DNA of 64,000 nucleotides from Lutraria lutraria (Eukaryota; Mollusca; Bivalvia; Venerida; Mactridae), in contig OZ026839.1 of assembly GCA_964023205.1 (NCBI GenBank), positions 15,468,386 to 15,532,385 of the forward strand. The letters are read 5' to 3'. The notes beneath the pieces are model-generated. The model did not search any database. It was given only the letters and a program-made list of their open reading frames with translations, and was not told the DNA's origin. Shown here in pieces: positions 60,601 to 64,000 of the stretch. Within the stretch, counting starts at the first letter, position 1; each line of letters begins with the position of its first letter. A program made the translations under genes and the position numbers.

Positions 60601-62955
60601 TGTCAGTATGTGAAACCTTTATCCCATGATACAGTGAGTGTCTGTCAGTATGTGAAACTTTTACCCCATGATACAGTGAGTGTCTGTCAGTATGTGAAAC
60701 CTTTATCCCATGATACAGTGAGTGTCTATGTCAGTATGTGAAACCTTTATCCCATGATACAGTGAGTGACTATGTCAGTATGTGAAACCTTTGCCCCATG
60801 ATACAGTGAGTGACTATGTCAGTATGTGATATCTTTATCCCATGATACAGTGGTGGTCTATGTCAGTATGTGAAACTTTTACCCCATGATACAGTGAGTG
60901 TCTATGTCAGTATGTGAAACCTTTATCCCATGATACAGTGAGTGTCTGTCAGTATGTGAAACCTTTATCCCATGATACAGTGAGTGTCTATGTCAGTATG
61001 TGAAACCTTTATCCCATGATACAGTGAGTGTCTATGTCAGTATGTGAAACCTTTATCCCATGATATAGTGAGTGTCTGTCAGTATGTGAAACCTTTACCC
61101 CATGATACAGTGAGTGTCTGTCAGTATGTGAAACCTTTATCCCATGATACAGTGAGTGTCTGTCAGTATGTGAAACCTTTATCCCATGATACAGTGAGTG
61201 TCTGTCAGTATGTGAAACTTTTACCCCATGATACAGTGAGTGTCTGTCAGTATGTGAAACTTTTACCCCATGATACAGTGATTGTCTGTCAGTATGTGAA
61301 ACCTTTATCCCATGATACAGTGAGTGTCTGTCAGTATGTGAAACGTTTACCCCATGATACAGTGAGTGTCTGTCAGTATGTGAAACCTTTATCCCATGAT
61401 ACAGTGAGTGTCTGTCAGTATATGAAACCTTTATCCCATGATACAGTGAGTGTCTATGTCAGTATGTGAACCCTTTATCCCATGATACAGTGAGTGTCTA
61501 TGTCAGTATGTGAAACCTTTACCCCATGATACAGTGAGTGACTATGTCAGTATGTGAACCCTTTATCTCATGATACAGTGAGTGTCTGTCAGTATGTGAA
61601 ACCTTTATCCCATGATACAGTGAGTGTCTGTCAGTATGTGAACCTTTTACCCCATGATACAGTGAGTGTCTGTCAGTATGTGAAACCTTTATCCCATGAT
61701 ACAGTGAGTGTCTGTCAGTATATGAAACTTTTACCCCATGATACAGTGAGTGTCTGTCAGTATGTGAAACCTTTATCCCATGATACAGTGAGTGTCTATG
61801 TCAGTGTGTGAAACCTTTATCCCATGATACAGTGAGTGACTATGTCAGTATGTGAAACCTTTACCCCATGATACAGTGAGTGACTATGTCAGTATGTGAT
61901 ATCTTTATCCCATGATACAGTGGTGGTCTATGTCAGTGTGTGATATCTTTATCCCATGATACGGTGGTGGTCTATGTCAGTATCTGAAACTTTTACCCCA
62001 TGATACAGTGAGTGTCTGTCAGTATGTGAAACCTTTATCCCATGATACAGAGTGTGTCTGTCAGTATGTGAAACTTTTACCCCATGATACAGTGAGTGTC
62101 TGTCAGTATGTGAAACCTTTATCCCATGATACAGTGAGTGTCTATGTCAGTATGTGAAACCTTTATCCCATGATACAGTGAGTGACTATGTCAGTATGTG
62201 AAACCTTTATCCCATGATACAGTGAGTGACTATGTCAGTATGTGATATCTTTATCCCATGATACAGTGGTGGTCTATGTCAGTATGAGATATCTTTATCC
62301 CATGATACGGTGGTGGTCTATGTCAGTATGTGATATCTTTATCCCATGATACAGTGAGTGACTATGTCAGTATGTGAAACCTTTACCCCATGATACAGTG
62401 AGTGACCATGTCAGTATGTGATATCTTTATCCCATGATACAGTGGTGGTCTCTGTCAGTATGTGAAACCTTTATCCCATGATACAGAGAGTGACTATGTC
62501 AGTATGTGATTTATTCAATGATACAGTGAGTGTTTATTTGATTATTTGATTCCCCCCATGATACAATGAGTGTCAGTATGTGTCCTTAAACACTGTGTGT
62601 TGATCCATATGTATCCTTAACCCTATGATACTGTGTCTACGTGTGTATCTATCATTCTATATGGCATACAGTGAAGGAGACATTATATGATATATAGCAA
62701 AGAATTGTTGTAAATCTTTTTAACTAGGTTTTCATTAAGACTAGCATTATATGTGTACAGAAATATTAGACCTCTTCATTGATTGGTCTCTATTGGTATG
62801 GTTCTGTGATTATGTTTAATCAATGGGTGAGAAATTTCCTGTTCTTTATTTTACAGGTACACCGACATAATGGCACAAATGGACATACTAATGGACATGT
62901 GAATGGTTATAAGAATGGTGTGACAAATGGAGTATCTGCTAGATCACCACAATAT
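51423..62955 (+). CDS. FA2H: Fatty acid 2-hydroxylase, N-terminal part (exons 1-2; gene continues past the window)
   Basis: The two exons joined in phase 0 give 118 residues. Residues about 8-78 form a cytochrome b5 heme-binding domain, with HPGG (36-39) supplying one axial His and the HKHS motif (61-64, probably H63) the other. The domain lies at the very N-terminus and ends in LDKYYIGEY, as in FA2H proteins, which carry an N-terminal b5 domain before a membrane-bound di-iron hydroxylase. FA2H is an ER enzyme that 2-hydroxylates fatty acids for ceramides and glycosphingolipids, taking electrons through the b5 domain. The hydroxylase part, with its membrane helices and His boxes, is not in this window, so another b5-fusion enzyme remains possible. 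Confidence 0.75.
53166..53531. mobile_element. 366-bp MITE with TTA target duplication
   Basis: TIRs of about 25 bp: tttgtttatagtgctcc at left and the inverse of ggagcactacaaacaaac at right. The element is flanked by TTA at 53163-53165 and 53532-53534. It shares gggtaggtaggtag-like sequence inside the left end and gggtcggtcgg inside the right end with the element at 56971. A 3-bp TTA duplication suits PIF/Harbinger-type elements. Confidence 0.6.
53880..54104 (-). repeat. repeat rich in ttttggg and ggggaa blocks
   Basis: Contains ggaaggggccttagcc and attttggggaatttcttgcc. The region 60090-60240 on the other strand has matching blocks (ggccccttccccaa, atttccccaaaaatt), so this is an inverted dispersed pair. 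It may be the body or tail of the SINE next to it. Confidence 0.45.
54105..54235 (-). mobile_element. tRNA-derived SINE (minus strand), tRNA-Thr(AGU)-like head
   Basis: Read on the minus strand from 54222: an A-box-like ttggtagagcatctga, an anticodon loop ctagtaa (anticodon AGT), and a T arm with a five-pair stem gtggg/ctcac around atcgagc. The acceptor and anticodon stems are imperfect and no isolated mature tRNA is defined. About 50 bp of non-tRNA sequence follows (acatgattttgtacaaatg), so a SINE is more likely than a functional tRNA. Confidence 0.5.
55529..55677 (+). repeat. dispersed repeat, copy 1
   Basis: Shares ataggaatatatta, cctcagattttttataacgt and gccatagatt-like blocks with 60282-60453 in the same orientation. 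Confidence 0.6.
56799..57530 (+). repeat. 36-38 bp tandem array interrupted by a MITE
   Basis: Units read tgtctgaatctgtaatggtt then tatttatgcatgcacag. Four diverged units lie left of the insertion and five more uniform ones to its right. Confidence 0.9.
56971..57309. mobile_element. 339-bp Harbinger-like MITE inserted in the tandem array
   Basis: TIRs of about 40 bp: left ggcctaaattaaa then tttgtttgccctttaccgac; right end is the inverse (ggtaaagggcaaacaag, then tttaagcc). TTA flanks both ends (56968-56970 and 57310-57312). Removing the element and one TTA restores a normal array unit (aatggtttatttctgcatgc). Confidence 0.75.
60282..60453 (+). repeat. dispersed repeat, copy 2
   Basis: Same family as 55529-55677. 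About 25 bp of extra sequence lies in the middle. Confidence 0.6.
60499..62582 (+). repeat. 42-44 bp tandem array, about 48 copies
   Basis: Unit catgatacagtgagtgtctg then tcagtatgtgaaacctttatcc (42 bp); a variant with ctatgtcag is 44 bp. Tttatccc and tttacccc versions often alternate, suggesting an 84-bp dimer. Units near the right end are more mixed. Open frames across it are by-products of the 42-bp period. Confidence 0.96.
62857..62955 (+). CDS. FA2H: FA2H exon 2, Asn-Gly-rich linker (33 aa)
   Basis: Acceptor tattttacag, donor TAT|gtaagt, phase 0. Begins VHRHNGTNGHTNGHVNG and ends ARSPQY. It contains six NG dipeptides, mostly four residues apart. It probably links the b5 domain to the hydroxylase domain. 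Assignment to this gene rests on matching strand and phase and the absence of another candidate. Confidence 0.75.
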
Positions 62956-63533
62956 GTAAGTTTAACCAGGAGTTATATTCATTGTTAGGATGTCAGAATC
63001 TGAAACCATGTCGTTATTTGATCTGACAAGTGAAATACCTAAAATATAGGAATTCTTGAACTGTTAAAAACTGGTCTCTGATTAAATACTCATTAAGCCA
63101 TTACAAACAGACTGGATAGGTAAGGAATGGTTGTCACGGAGATAAATTAGAGTACAGGTATATCAGGTAACCAGAAACTAATATGAAATATAAAATATAA
63201 ATAAATATAAAATTTATGCCTTAGAGGGAATCCTATTACAGAGACCTGGAATAAAATTGGTGCGTTCATGTTTATTTCAAAATAATAGGCCTACATGTAT
63301 ATGATATCTTGACTTATATGCACATCAATACAAAATACACAGTACAACAAATTACTTTGATTTTATACTAGTGTCTGTACACTGTGTAGAATGCATATAA
63401 CTATAATGCACAATAGAATAAGTTATATCTGCCAGGTTTATCTGTGCAGTATGTATTCTATATATAGGAACATACTGATTTAAATTTGTGTAATCTTTTT
63501 GTCTTGCCCTCTAATCCACACCCGTAAACCACT
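62956..63533 (+). other. start of FA2H intron 2
   Basis: AT-rich sequence with no recognised feature before the foldback element. Confidence 0.5.
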
Positions 63534-64000
63534 CCGGCTAGGTAGGTTTGTCATGCTAGGTATACAGCCATAATGCTATAATAGTCGGTTGGTATCGGAA
63601 AGGAAATGATCGAGGTAAGTGTTCGTTTTATTCTTATATAATTATTCAGTTTTTAGTAAGAAAGAAAATAAATATTGCTTTATATTTAATATGTGACTTA
63701 ACTGCAAGTCATAAAGATCCGAGGCTATTTATTCATAAAATAAGAAAGATACGGTGAGTAAAAATGCAAAGTAATAAGCAAAAAAGATATTTTGCAGTTA
63801 TTTTATGAGTAATTAAATAGCCTAGGATCTTTATGGCTTGCAGTTAAAAGTCACATAAATATATAGCGATATTTTTTACCTTCCTTACTAAAATGGAATA
63901 TATAAGAATAAAACAAACACTTACCTCAGTCATTTCCTTTCTGATATCAACCGTCTATTATAGCAGCTCAACCGTACCTAGCAGGATAAACCTTTCCTAG
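63534..64000. mobile_element. foldback (long palindromic) element, cut by the window edge
   Basis: The left arm (63534-63743) and right arm (about 63798-64000) are reverse complements over about 200 bp with scattered differences, around a spacer of about 54 bp. Matching blocks include ggaaaggaaatga, gaggtaagtgtt and cataaagatcc. No ORF is present. It can fold into one large hairpin. Confidence 0.85.

Larger units (their letters stand above)
51678..62856 (+). other. 11.2 kb first intron of FA2H
   Basis: Filled with repeats: two related TIR/TTA elements, a tRNA-derived SINE, a paired dispersed repeat, a 36-38 bp array and a 2 kb array of 42-44 bp units. No further exon with good splice sites and coding content was recognised. 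Confidence 0.55.

Noticed and set aside
60508..61811. Repeat proteins of HDTVSVCQYVKPLS type
   Set aside because: They follow from the 42-bp tandem unit; 44-bp variants break the frame repeatedly.

Overview
This window is animal nuclear DNA, most likely from a bivalve or other mollusc. It is strongly AT-rich, with GT-AG introns of about 0.1 to 11 kb. Several intronic dispersed repeats look molluscan: GGGGG-headed repeats ending near CATCCATGTTT, TIR elements beginning TTGTCCCCTG, and a repeat reading gtccgctctctaattcaaac. The taxon is an inference. No bacterial, viral or CRISPR features were seen.

About 1-43,100 (+ strand) holds one very long coiled-coil locus. Twenty-two exons (581-18093, one of them only a candidate) encode about 1,010 residues of nearly pure coiled coil; the 5' end lies before the window. 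A 10 kb gap follows, then a first coding exon (ATG at 28145, non-coiled head of about 250 residues) and seventeen more exons to a TAG stop at 43096. From that ATG the product is 1,028 residues. The two halves are either one gene with an internal promoter or two neighbouring paralogous genes. The strongest observation here is arithmetic. Every exon, or run of exons bounded by phase-0 introns, from 581 to 37760 (leaving out the head exon) has a length of 0 or 12 modulo 21 nt. That is whole heptads, or whole heptads plus a 4-residue stutter. Most blocks also start at the same heptad position.

The introns carry several tandem arrays (30-bp, about 33-bp, 32-bp, 49-bp and 24-bp units) and TIR elements. 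Two 3' splice sites have been copied into adjoining tandem repeats.

About 45,500-50,000 is intergenic. It contains a TIR element, a probable two-exon micro-gene (53 residues) lying between 150-bp inverted arms, and a diverged tandem repeat of about 180 bp.

From 51,423 a second clear gene begins on the + strand. Exon 1 encodes a cytochrome b5 domain typical of the N-terminus of fatty acid 2-hydroxylase (FA2H). Exon 2 (62857-62955) encodes an Asn-Gly-rich linker, and the catalytic exons lie beyond the window. The 11.2 kb intron between them holds two related TIR/TTA elements (one inserted inside a tandem array, with its empty site still readable), a tRNA-derived SINE and a 2 kb array of 42-44 bp units. 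A 470-bp foldback palindrome lies in the next intron at the window's right edge.
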